Below are positions 31,725 to 39,811 of a stretch of DNA of 64,000 nt, in pieces. The translations under genes were made by a program, and so were the position numbers. Position 1 is the stretch's first letter. The number at the start of each line of letters is the position of its first letter. The stretch is from Thiogranum sp. (GTDB lineage Bacteria > Pseudomonadota > Gammaproteobacteria > DSM-19610), in contig JASBSS010000024.1 in the NCBI GenBank assembly GCA_030148805.1, positions 62,001 through 126,000 of the forward strand, written 5' to 3'. The notes beneath the pieces are model-generated. The model did no database searches. It was not told the DNA's origin and saw only the letters and a list, made by a program, of their open reading frames with translations.

Positions 31725-32537
31725 GTGACTGCGCAAGTCCTCAAACCAGAAGAATATTTTATAACCGATGAGCCCTACTACGAGCCCGTGGGGAACGAGA
31801 TCGAGGTGTTCGAGGCGGCCTATCGCAATCAACTCCCGGTGTTGCTCAAAGGGCCCACCGGTTGTGGCAAGACCCGTTTCATGGAGCACATGGCCTGGCG
31901 CTTGAAACGCCCACTGATCACCGTCTCCTGTCACGACGATCTGACGGCTTCCGACCTGGTCGGACGTTTTCTCATCCGCGCCGGCGAGACCGTCTGGGTC
32001 GACGGCCCGTTGTCGCGCGCGGTGCGCGCCGGCGGTATCTGCTATCTGGACGAGGTGGTCGAGGCGCGCAAGGATACCACCGTGGTCATCCACCCCCTGG
32101 CCGACGACCGCCGGGTGCTGCCGATGGAGAAACTCGGCGAGCTGCTGGAGGCTGGCAGCGATTTCTGCATGGCGATCTCCTATAACCCCGGCTATCAGAG
32201 TGTGCTCAAGGATCTCAAGCAGTCCACGCGGCAGCGCTTCGTGGCGCTGAACTTCGACTATCCCGTGAGCGAGCTGGAGAGCAGAATCATTGTCTCCGAG
32301 TCGGGTATCGACGCCGACGTGGCCGCTCAGCTAGTCAAATTCGCGCAAATGACGCGCAATCTCAAGGGCAGCGGCCTGGAGGAGGGCGCGAGTACGCGCC
32401 TGCTGGTGCACGCGGCCAAGCTGATGCAGGCCGGGGTCGATCCCGTGGCCGCCTGTCGTTCCAGTATCGCCGAGGCGCTGACCGACGACGCCGAGATGCT
32501 GATGGCGGTGAACGAGCTGAGCGCCTCGGTTTTCTGA
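31725..32537 (+). CDS. CbbQ/NorQ-type MoxR-family AAA+ ATPase
   Basis: 270-residue ATPase. Walker [10 protein letters not shown], Walker [12 protein letters not shown] and sensor ISYNPGYQS are intact, and the C-terminal helical part ([11 protein letters not shown]) matches CbbQ/NorQ. Such proteins form rings that work with VWA partners (CbbO, NorD) to remodel or metallate enzymes such as Rubisco or NO reductase. Here the partner is the next gene, but neither Rubisco nor nor genes are in view; instead the locus is divergent from qmoAB-hdrCB. The GTG at 31725 with AGGAAA upstream is preferred over the GTG at 31689. Confidence 0.85.
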   Translation: MTAQVLKPEEYFITDEPYYEPVGNEIEVFEAAYRNQLPVLLKGPTGCGKTRFMEHMAWRLKRPLITVSCHDDLTASDLVGRFLIRAGETVWVDGPLSRAVRAGGICYLDEVVEARKDTTVVIHPLADDRRVLPMEKLGELLEAGSDFCMAISYNPGYQSVLKDLKQSTRQRFVALNFDYPVSELESRIIVSESGIDADVAAQLVKFAQMTRNLKGSGLEEGASTRLLVHAAKLMQAGVDPVAACRSSIAEALTDDAEMLMAVNELSASVF

Positions 32538-32555
32538 TAGGTAATCAACCCTTTG

Positions 32556-35500
32556 GTGCAATTGCCGACAGTCCCCGAGGCGGCCACGCAGGAGGCGCTG
32601 GTGCCCGCCGGCGAGGCTTACGCGCTGGTGGACTTCGGCCACGGCCGCAAGCTGGAGCGCTGGGGCGACTATTTGATCGACCGGCCGGATCGCCTGGCGG
32701 CGGGGTCGCCGCGCCTGACCGAGTGGCAAGCCGATTGGGTCTACGTCGAGGAAGTCGGCGGCGCGGGCCACTGGGAGCCCACGCGCAGCGGTCTGGCGCG
32801 CGAATGGTCGTTCGACCTGAACGGCCGCCGTGTGCATTGTCGCCTGGGCGCGGGCGCGAAGGTGGGTCTGCACGCGCGCGACTTCATCTGCGGCGCCTGG
32901 GTGCGTTCGCGCATCGAGGGCTGTTATGACCTGGACGAACTCACGGTCCTCAACCTGTTTGGCGGCAACGGCCATATCAGCGCCCAGGCCGTGAACGCCG
33001 GCGCCTCGGTGGTGCACGTCGATGCCAGCGAGCCGATGCTGGCGCTGGCGCAGGCCAACGCCGGGCACGATCAGATCGAATACGTCCAGGACAACGTCAT
33101 GGACTATGTCGAGGATCTGTTGCGCCGCCAGCGGCGTTTCGACCTGCTGGTGTTGCCCTGCCCGGCGCTCGGCCACGGCCCCAAGGGGCAGCTGTGGGAC
33201 CGCGAAGTCGATCTGCCCAAACTGATGAAATACCTGCCGCGGCTGGTCAGCGACAATTGCCTCGGTGTCTGGCTGTCCACCGATGGCGGCGCCATCACCT
33301 GGCGGGCGGAAAGTCTGGGCCAGCTGTTTCGCGAAGTGTTGCCCGGTTGTACCGTCGAGCCCTTGTCTTTGGGGGTGCAGGCCGAGGACGGTCGGGTGTT
33401 GCCCGCGGGCGTGGCGGCGCGCTGGTTCGACGAAACCGAATTCCTGCAAACCGGCGGTCAGCCGCTGACCGCGCACCAGCTGGAGGAGCGGCTGGACGCG
33501 CACATGGTCTCGCTGGGGGCGGCCGAGGAGCCCTCGCGCGCGCTGGCCGGGTTTCCGCGGGCGACCCAGGACTTCGTGTTGCGCTGCGCGGCGATGGTAG
33601 GGCGTACCAGTTCCGGCATGGCCTTCAATTTCGTCACCCATGTGTGCGGCGCGCTGCGGCTGATGGACGAGGCCGGTGTCGAGGCGTGGTTGATGAGCTG
33701 CATGGATATCTACGACACCAGGGGGCTGCACTCGGCAGTGACCGCCTTCAAGGATGTGGAGCGTTTCGCGCGCGACTACAAGGCCCGTTGCAGCGGCTTG
33801 CCGCTAGACGAGGTGGTCAAGGTTCTGGAGGGTTTTGTCCATGGCCTGAATGGTCGGCGGCTGAAGATTGAAGCCGGGGAGTCAATCCACACCGACAGCG
33901 AAACGCTCTTCCTGCCGCCGACCATCAGCCGCTTCGAGGCGCGCGAAGAGAACTTCCGGCTCTACAAGATGATGGTGGTCTACCTTTGGGCGCAGACCTG
34001 GTTCGGTACCTGGCGTGTGGACATTGGCACGGCCCTGGCGCGGCACGCCGATTCCGCGCGCGCCCTGGCGGCGTTCCAGGCTTTGGAGGCCCTGCGTCTG
34101 GAAGCCTTGGTCGCCCGTCAGTTGCCGGGTATCCACCGTCATATGCTTGCGCTGCGTGAACCCTTGCCCGAGGTGCCCGCCTGGCGTGAGGCCGCTGAAA
34201 GCCTGCGTGCCAGCCACGCGCGGGTGGAGGATTCCCTGCGCTTGGTCGACACTGTCATCGCCCTTCCCTTGCCGGCAAGTGCGCCCTATCACGGCGTTCT
34301 CAACCTGGAAGCCGTGGCAAAGGTGCGCGCGGCCCGCATCGCCGCTGACAAGCAGGCGTTTCGTATCGGTTTGTTGCGGATGCTGAACGAACAACGCCAG
34401 CGCGAGGGGCAGGCGGAGTTGGATGGCCAGACCGAGGCGTCGGATGCTGCGCAGGATCAGTCGGCACAGTTCAGCCTGCGCGAGGTGCCCTCACGGGAGA
34501 CCCCCGAGGGTTTTACCTACGAAATCGAGCTGGACGGTCAGCCCCTGCCGGCGCCGGACAACGTCAAGGGCACCATGGCCTCGATCCTGCAGGATCTGGG
34601 CGCGATACCCGATGACTATCTGCAGGCGGCCGGGGAGGGCGCCTACTTTGCCGGAAAGACCGGCGAGCGCAACGCCGAAGACGTTTGGAAAGGCACCTAT
34701 CACGAGGAGGGGGCCTTCATTTACAACGAATGGGACTACGAGCGCCAAAGTTATCGCAAGAACTGGGCCGTGCTGCGGGAACTCGAAGTGCACCCCAGCC
34801 ACGATCACTTCGTCGATCGGACCCTGCACAAATATCGCGGCCTGGCGATGGAACTGCGACGCACCTTCGAGGCCTTGCGTGGCGAGGACAGGCTGTTGAA
34901 GAAACAGCCCTACGGTGACGACATCGATATCGATGCCTTGGTCGAGGCGGTGGCCGACGCGCATCAGGGTGACGAAATGAGCAATCGCCTGTTCACCAAG
35001 CTGCACAAACTGGAGCGCAATATCGCCGTCATGTTCATGGTCGATATGAGCGGGTCGACCAAGGGTTGGATCAACGACGCGGAGCGCGAAGCGCTGGCGC
35101 TTCTGTGCGAAGCGCTGGAGACGCTGGGGGATCGCTATGCCATCTATGGTTTTTCCGGCATGACCCGTAAGCGTTGCGAAGTCTATCGCATCAAGGCGTT
35201 CGACGATATCTATGACGCGGACGTCAAGGCGCGCATCAGCGGTATCCGGCCGAAGGACTATACGCGCATGGGCGTTACGATTCGGCACTTGTCCGGATTG
35301 CTCAATGCCGTCGAGGCACGCACCAAGCTGTTGATCACTCTCTCCGACGGCAAGCCCGATGACTACGACACATATCGCGGCGCCTACGGTATCGAGGATA
35401 CGCGTATGGCGCTTATCGAGGCCAAGCGCAGCGGGATCCACTCCTTCTGCATCACCATAGACAGCGAAGCGCGCGATTATCTGCCGCACATGTATGGCGC

Positions 35501-35579
35501 GGTGAATTACGCGGTGGTCGACGAAGTGCGCAAGCTACCTCTGAAGGTCTCGGATATCTACCGTCGTTTGACCAGTTGA
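32556..35579 (+). CDS. Fusion: SAM-methyltransferase-like domain + NorD/CbbO-like VWA protein
   Basis: 1,007-residue protein. Residues about 15-300 form a methyltransferase of the rRNA-methyltransferase-like group: DFGHGRKLERWGDYLIDRP, then the SAM motif LNLFGGNGHISAQAV near residue 131, HVDASEPML and a catalytic-region LPCPALGHG. The middle resembles NorD/CbbO (HGLNGRRLKIEAGES, LFLPPTISRFEAREENF, WAQTWFGTW). The C-terminus is a VWA domain with an intact MIDAS motif FMVDMSGSTKG near residue 830 and TLSDGKPDD. CbbO and NorD are normally about 600-780 aa without a methyltransferase. The start is GTG 32556 or TTG 32553, with no ATG near. Continuous frame across both parts; likely partner of the upstream AAA+ ATPase. 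Confidence 0.85.
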   Translation: MQLPTVPEAATQEALVPAGEAYALVDFGHGRKLERWGDYLIDRPDRLAAGSPRLTEWQADWVYVEEVGGAGHWEPTRSGLAREWSFDLNGRRVHCRLGAGAKVGLHARDFICGAWVRSRIEGCYDLDELTVLNLFGGNGHISAQAVNAGASVVHVDASEPMLALAQANAGHDQIEYVQDNVMDYVEDLLRRQRRFDLLVLPCPALGHGPKGQLWDREVDLPKLMKYLPRLVSDNCLGVWLSTDGGAITWRAESLGQLFREVLPGCTVEPLSLGVQAEDGRVLPAGVAARWFDETEFLQTGGQPLTAHQLEERLDAHMVSLGAAEEPSRALAGFPRATQDFVLRCAAMVGRTSSGMAFNFVTHVCGALRLMDEAGVEAWLMSCMDIYDTRGLHSAVTAFKDVERFARDYKARCSGLPLDEVVKVLEGFVHGLNGRRLKIEAGESIHTDSETLFLPPTISRFEAREENFRLYKMMVVYLWAQTWFGTWRVDIGTALARHADSARALAAFQALEALRLEALVARQLPGIHRHMLALREPLPEVPAWREAAESLRASHARVEDSLRLVDTVIALPLPASAPYHGVLNLEAVAKVRAARIAADKQAFRIGLLRMLNEQRQREGQAELDGQTEASDAAQDQSAQFSLREVPSRETPEGFTYEIELDGQPLPAPDNVKGTMASILQDLGAIPDDYLQAAGEGAYFAGKTGERNAEDVWKGTYHEEGAFIYNEWDYERQSYRKNWAVLRELEVHPSHDHFVDRTLHKYRGLAMELRRTFEALRGEDRLLKKQPYGDDIDIDALVEAVADAHQGDEMSNRLFTKLHKLERNIAVMFMVDMSGSTKGWINDAEREALALLCEALETLGDRYAIYGFSGMTRKRCEVYRIKAFDDIYDADVKARISGIRPKDYTRMGVTIRHLSGLLNAVEARTKLLITLSDGKPDDYDTYRGAYGIEDTRMALIEAKRSGIHSFCITIDSEARDYLPHMYGAVNYAVVDEVRKLPLKVSDIYRRLTS

Positions 35580-35628
35580 TTTGCTGCCCGCGGGGTGCTG
35601 GGCCGCGGAGAATGCGCCTTCGCCCGGT

Positions 35629-37884
35629 TCAGGTTTGCGCCGGGAGCAGACGGCGTGTCGGCTGGTGTTTCATCCAGCCGACGAAGTCCTTCGCCGTCAG
35701 CGGGCGGGCAATCAGATAGCCCTGGCCGTGGTCGCAGCGCAATATCTCCAGGATGTCCCAGCTGTCCTGTTCCTCGATACCCTCAGCGACCACCGTCAGG
35801 CCGATGTTGTGGGCCAGGTCGATCAGCGCGCGTACGATAACCGCCGCGTTGTCGTTGTGGGCCATATCCACCACGAAGGAACGATCGATCTTGAAGGCGC
35901 GTACCGGCAGCGTGCGCAAATAGGCGAGAGAGGAATAACCGGTGCCGAAATCGTCGATGACAATGCCCACACCGAGCGCGGAGATCTTCCCCAGCACTTC
36001 GTAGGAACGGTCGCGGTCCTGCATCAGCGCGGTTTCGGTCAGCTCCAGCTCCAGCAGACGTGCGTCCACATGGTGTCGCCGCAGGGCGGCGTCGATCTGG
36101 TCGGGGAGATCCAGGTCCTGGATGTTGCGCGCCGACATGTTCACCGCGACCTTGATGTCGATGCCCAACTGCCGCCAATTACGACTCTCGGCCAGGGCTT
36201 TATCCAACACCCATAGGGACAGAGGACGGATCAGATCGTGATTCTCCACCTGCGGGATGAACTCATCCGGTGGTACGATCCCATGTATAGGATGGCGCCA
36301 ACGTAGCAAAGCTTCGGCGCAGATCACGGCACCGCTGGCCATATCGACGATCGGCTGGAAATGAAGCTCCAGTTGATCGCAGCGGATGGCATCCTGCAGT
36401 TCGGTCATCAGCGCCAGGCGGCGCGGGGTGTGCGGGTCGTTTTCCGGGTCGTAGAGTTCAAAGCCCGCGCCTCGTTGCTTGGCGTTATACATGGCGACGT
36501 CAGCACAGCGCAAAAGCGCGCCCGCGTCGGTACCGTGCAGCGGATGGAGCGCAAGCCCGATGCTCGCCCCCACGCGTATTTTGATGCCCGAGACTTCAAA
36601 CGGCTCGTGCAGGGCTTCGAGGATGCGGCGCGCGCAGTCGGTAGCGGCAGCGGCGTTGCGCGCGCCGTAGTCCACCACCGCAAATTCGTCCCCGCCCAGC
36701 CGGGCGATGATCTCGCCGTCGCCCAGTTGATGGCGCAACCGGGGGCCGAGCTCGCGCAACACCCGGTCGCCCGCCTGGTGGCCCAGGGTGTCGTTGATTT
36801 CCTTGAATCCGTCCAGATCGATCAGGCCGAGGGTGAAACGAACGGCCGAGGCTGGAGAGGTGGCGCCTGTGCGTCCGAGTTCGCGATGCAGGAAAAAGCG
36901 GTTGGGCAGACCCGTCAGGGAATCGTGCATGACCTGATACTCGAGTTCGGCGGTCTGGCGCCTGCGATCGCGGATGACCCGTGCCTGCACGATCGCCAGG
37001 TAGGTCAGCAAATAGGTCAGCACCGAACCGCCAATCAATATCAGGGTCAAGCGATCGCGTACCGCCGGGAAGGTGAACTCCGCCGAGGGCGCGATACGCA
37101 GATACCAGTCCGTGCCCCCAAGCGACAGCGGTGCCAGATAGCTGAGTTTTCGCCCGCCGTCCACCGCCGCGCCCGGGTCGGATTTGGGTGCGGCCTCGTG
37201 ATCCAGGACTTCGACCTGCAGGGCCCGGTAGAGATCGCGCTCGCGGATGTCGGCGAGCAGTTCGTCCAGGGAGAACTCGGCGAACAGGAATCCGCTCAGG
37301 CCCTGGCGGCGTCTGGCGACATTGCTCGCTTCTTCACGATTGCGATAGACCGGCACCAGCAGCAATGAGTGACGGTGCCCGCCTGGGGACGTATCTTCCA
37401 CCCAGCGCGTGCCGATCGGGACGCCGCTGTTGCGGGCGATTTCACAGTAGGGGCTGACGAGAGGCGAGTAACAGAGTCTGTCACCCGCTAGCGGGGGCGT
37501 GTCGGGGGCAAGGTACGTAATGCGGGTTCTGATATGTCTCGCGCTAGGTGTTTCCAGACGTTCGGCGTAGCCGACGCGTCTGAGCCCGGGGTTGTGTTTC
37601 AGGATTCGCGTGCTTTGTAGATAAGCCTGAAATTCGTCCGCGTCGACCCACTTGCTGGCATCGAACAAGGCGCGAACGCCGACCAGCGCGTTGAAGTTGA
37701 GGTTGATTCGCTCCTGCAGGGCATTCTGCAGCTCGCGCGCCCGTTGTTCAAAGTGAGTCTGCTCCTGGAATTCCACCGCTTCGAGGTGCCGGTGGGCGCC
37801 GACCAGCGTGGCGGTGAGGCCGATCAGCGCCAGCAGATACGCCGCGCCCCATGTGCGGATGTGTGTATGGACCGAGCGCTCCAC
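35629..37884 (-). CDS. CHASE-GGDEF-EAL cyclic-di-GMP signalling protein
   Basis: 751-residue membrane protein. An N-terminal span (YLLALIGLTATLVGA), a periplasmic CHASE-like sensor (about residues 70-260) and a second span (LTLILIGGSVLTYLLTYLA) precede the cytoplasmic domains. The GGDEF domain keeps RLGGDEFAVVD, and the EAL domain keeps CAEALLRW and DDFGTGYSSLAYL, so both cyclase and phosphodiesterase sites look intact; which one dominates cannot be read from sequence. It follows degQ on the same strand with a 151-bp gap and is probably a separate unit. Confidence 0.92.
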   Translation of the reverse strand: MERSVHTHIRTWGAAYLLALIGLTATLVGAHRHLEAVEFQEQTHFEQRARELQNALQERINLNFNALVGVRALFDASKWVDADEFQAYLQSTRILKHNPGLRRVGYAERLETPSARHIRTRITYLAPDTPPLAGDRLCYSPLVSPYCEIARNSGVPIGTRWVEDTSPGGHRHSLLLVPVYRNREEASNVARRRQGLSGFLFAEFSLDELLADIRERDLYRALQVEVLDHEAAPKSDPGAAVDGGRKLSYLAPLSLGGTDWYLRIAPSAEFTFPAVRDRLTLILIGGSVLTYLLTYLAIVQARVIRDRRRQTAELEYQVMHDSLTGLPNRFFLHRELGRTGATSPASAVRFTLGLIDLDGFKEINDTLGHQAGDRVLRELGPRLRHQLGDGEIIARLGGDEFAVVDYGARNAAAATDCARRILEALHEPFEVSGIKIRVGASIGLALHPLHGTDAGALLRCADVAMYNAKQRGAGFELYDPENDPHTPRRLALMTELQDAIRCDQLELHFQPIVDMASGAVICAEALLRWRHPIHGIVPPDEFIPQVENHDLIRPLSLWVLDKALAESRNWRQLGIDIKVAVNMSARNIQDLDLPDQIDAALRRHHVDARLLELELTETALMQDRDRSYEVLGKISALGVGIVIDDFGTGYSSLAYLRTLPVRAFKIDRSFVVDMAHNDNAAVIVRALIDLAHNIGLTVVAEGIEEQDSWDILEILRCDHGQGYLIARPLTAKDFVGWMKHQPTRRLLPAQT

Positions 37885-38035
37885 CTTGCGGTTTGGTTCC
37901 TTGCTGCGAACGTATCCCCGATAGTAGCGATTGCGGCGACACGCGTCGAGAGCGATGTCGCCTCAAAGGGTCTGACGCCGCGCATGACGGTGCGGCCGAA
38001 AACGGCGGCCCACGGTGCTGAATACGGGCTTGCGG

Positions 38036-39412
38036 CTACTGCAGGAGAATGAACATCGCGCCGTCCCCGCGTTGCACATTGAGCAGAAGTTTACGTTGGC
38101 CTTTAACGGCCTGGCGAAAATCCTCCAGCGTGTGTAGAGGGCGACGGTTGGCGGAAAGAACGATGTCGTCCTTGCGCAGGCTGGCCCGCCACGCGGGGCT
38201 TTCCGGGACGACGGAGTCCACCAGGATGCCAGCGTCCTGTTGTTGGCGCAGATCCTCGGGCAGCGCGCTGAAGGTGGCGCCGGCCAGTTGATAGTGCAAG
38301 TCCTTCCCGGCCAGCTTCTCCAGCCGATTGGGTTCGATGGTCAGCGAGCGCTCCAGGGTGCGGCCGTCGCGCCAGATTGTCATGTTGATCCTGGTACCCA
38401 CGCGCAGCAGGCCTACGCGATTGCGCACCTCGCCGGAATTGCGTACCGGTTTGCCGTCGATCTCGAGGATGACGTCGCCGACCTTGAGGCCGCCGCGAGC
38501 GGCGGGGGAAGCCGGCTGGATGCGCGCGATCACCGTCCCCTGGGTGCGATCGATACCGATGGCGCGCGCCAAGTCGGGGGTCAGGTCCTGGGCGGTGATG
38601 CCCAATGCCCCTCGGCGGACTTCGCCGTGCTCGACCAGTTGCTGCATGATGCTGTCGGCCATGTTGATGGGAATGGCGAAACCGATACCCACGTTGCCGC
38701 CTCCGGGGGCGAGTATCGCCGTGTTGATCCCCACCAGTTCACCGCGCAGGTTCACCAGTGCGCCGCCGGAATTGCCCGGATTGATGGAGGCATCGGTCTG
38801 GATGAAGTCTTCGTAACCCTCTATGCCGAGATTGGTTCGCCCCAGCGCGCTGACAATCCCCGAGGTGACCGTCTGGCCCAGGCCGAACGGATTGCCGATG
38901 GCGACGACGAAATCACCCACTTGCAGCGTCTCGGAATCCGCCAGCGGCAGTGCGCTGAGGTTCTCCGCCGGGATCTGGATGAGCGCGATATCCGAGGCTT
39001 TGTCGGTGCCCAGCAGCTTGGCATCGAATGCGCGCCCGTCGCGCAATTTCACGCTGATCTTGTCGGCCTGCTCGATGACGTGGTTGTTGGTCAGGATGTA
39101 GCCTTTCGTGGCGTCGACGATCACCCCCGAGCCCAGGCTTTGCGTCTGCCGCCGCGTGGGTTGCTCGGGAACGGCAAAGAAGTGGCGGAAGAACGGATCC
39201 AGCATCAGCGGATTCTGGCGTATCTCCACGTGACCGATCGCGGCGATGTTGACCACCGCCGGGGTGGCTTTGCGCAGCATCGGGGCCAGGGTCGGCAAGG
39301 GCGTGCCATCGACACTGGCCGGCAGCGCGGCGAGCACCGGTGTCACCGGCAGCAGCGACACGAGCAGGATCCAGAGGGCGGCAAAGCGGGAAGCGTGATT
39401 GGGGTGTGACAA
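38036..39412 (-). CDS. degQ: Periplasmic serine endoprotease DegQ/DegP-like
   Basis: HtrA-family protease and chaperone (458 aa). A signal peptide (FAALWILLVSLLPVTPVLA) is followed by a trypsin-like domain with triad His in LTNNHVIEQA, Asp in SDIALIQI and Ser in NPGNSGGALV, then two PDZ domains (RRGALGITAQDL and GILVDSVVPESPAW). Length equals E. coli DegQ (455). The start is taken as TTG at 39412 with GGAGAG 7 nt upstream. Upstream in-frame ATGs reach back to 39712 but would put about 100 non-family residues before the signal peptide. Confidence 0.9.
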   Translation of the reverse strand: MSHPNHASRFAALWILLVSLLPVTPVLAALPASVDGTPLPTLAPMLRKATPAVVNIAAIGHVEIRQNPLMLDPFFRHFFAVPEQPTRRQTQSLGSGVIVDATKGYILTNNHVIEQADKISVKLRDGRAFDAKLLGTDKASDIALIQIPAENLSALPLADSETLQVGDFVVAIGNPFGLGQTVTSGIVSALGRTNLGIEGYEDFIQTDASINPGNSGGALVNLRGELVGINTAILAPGGGNVGIGFAIPINMADSIMQQLVEHGEVRRGALGITAQDLTPDLARAIGIDRTQGTVIARIQPASPAARGGLKVGDVILEIDGKPVRNSGEVRNRVGLLRVGTRINMTIWRDGRTLERSLTIEPNRLEKLAGKDLHYQLAGATFSALPEDLRQQQDAGILVDSVVPESPAWRASLRKDDIVLSANRRPLHTLEDFRQAVKGQRKLLLNVQRGDGAMFILLQ

Positions 39413-39526
39413 CGTCGGTCTCTCCGCGGATAAGCTGACAAAAACACTAAAGACAGGTCTGCGGCGCACAAGTTTCGCCAGGCTGAAAAAGCGTTGATTT
39501 CCGGCGGATTGGCGGAATATAAGAAA

Positions 39527-39542
39527 CACAATATATAGTGTT
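39527..39542. promoter_or_regulatory. NrdR box
   Basis: ACACAATATATAGTGT fits the NrdR-box consensus (acaCwATATaTwGtgt) at every position. It lies 284 bp before the nrdJa start and 115 bp before the degQ start. NrdR boxes usually come as a pair about 31 bp apart; I see no second strong box at that distance. A weaker copy, ATACAATATCTTGTGG, is at 39707-39722. The gene it precedes is a ribonucleotide reductase, which supports the call. Confidence 0.7.
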
Positions 39543-39665
39543 TTGGCGGTTTTTTGACCAAGCCTTGCGGGCGCCGGAATCATGGCGCACGGAAAGGCGC
39601 GTGTGTTGATATAACATGATGAAAAAAAAGAATATAATTTTCTTTCGTGTAACTGTCTCCAACGC

Positions 39666-39694
39666 TTGACAGGGTTCCATTGCGAGCCTAATCT
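39666..39694 (+). promoter_or_regulatory. Sigma70-like promoter for nrdJa
   Basis: A perfect -35 TTGACA with 17-bp spacing to a moderate -10 TAATCT. The predicted start near 39701 lies just before the weak NrdR-like site at 39707-39722, which would suit repression. The nrdJa start is about 110 nt further. Confidence 0.5.
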
Positions 39695-39811
39695 TAGGGT
39701 TCTTCCATACAATATCTTGTGGTCGCCCGGGAAGCGGGCACTCTGTTCTGGGTCAAGGACGGGTGGTGCGGCGACTGCGATAATAAAAGCTACAAGGAGT
39801 CGGTTATCACG

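Larger units (their letters stand above)
39413..39811. other. Divergent degQ-nrdJa control region
   Basis: 399 bp, AT-rich, without a convincing gene. It holds a perfect NrdR-box match (39527-39542), a sigma70-like promoter (39666-39694), a weaker NrdR-like site just past it (39707-39722) and the nrdJa ribosome-binding site AAGGAG. A TATAAT at 39633-39638 lacks a good -35. Confidence 0.6.

Noticed and set aside
31725-35579. Rubisco activase cbbQ-cbbO
   Set aside because: No cbbL, cbbS or cbbM gene is in view, and the second gene carries an extra methyltransferase domain, so Rubisco activation was not assigned and no cbb symbols were used.
38036-39712. 558-residue form of the DegQ-like protease from an upstream ATG
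   Set aside because: It would place about 100 AT-rich-coded residues before a good signal peptide and would cover the NrdR box; the TTG at 39412 has a ribosome-binding site.
39413-39811. Cobalamin riboswitch before the B12-dependent ribonucleotide reductase
   Set aside because: I looked for the B12-box (GCCACTG-like) and the long conserved core and did not find them; the region is AT-rich with NrdR-type sites instead.
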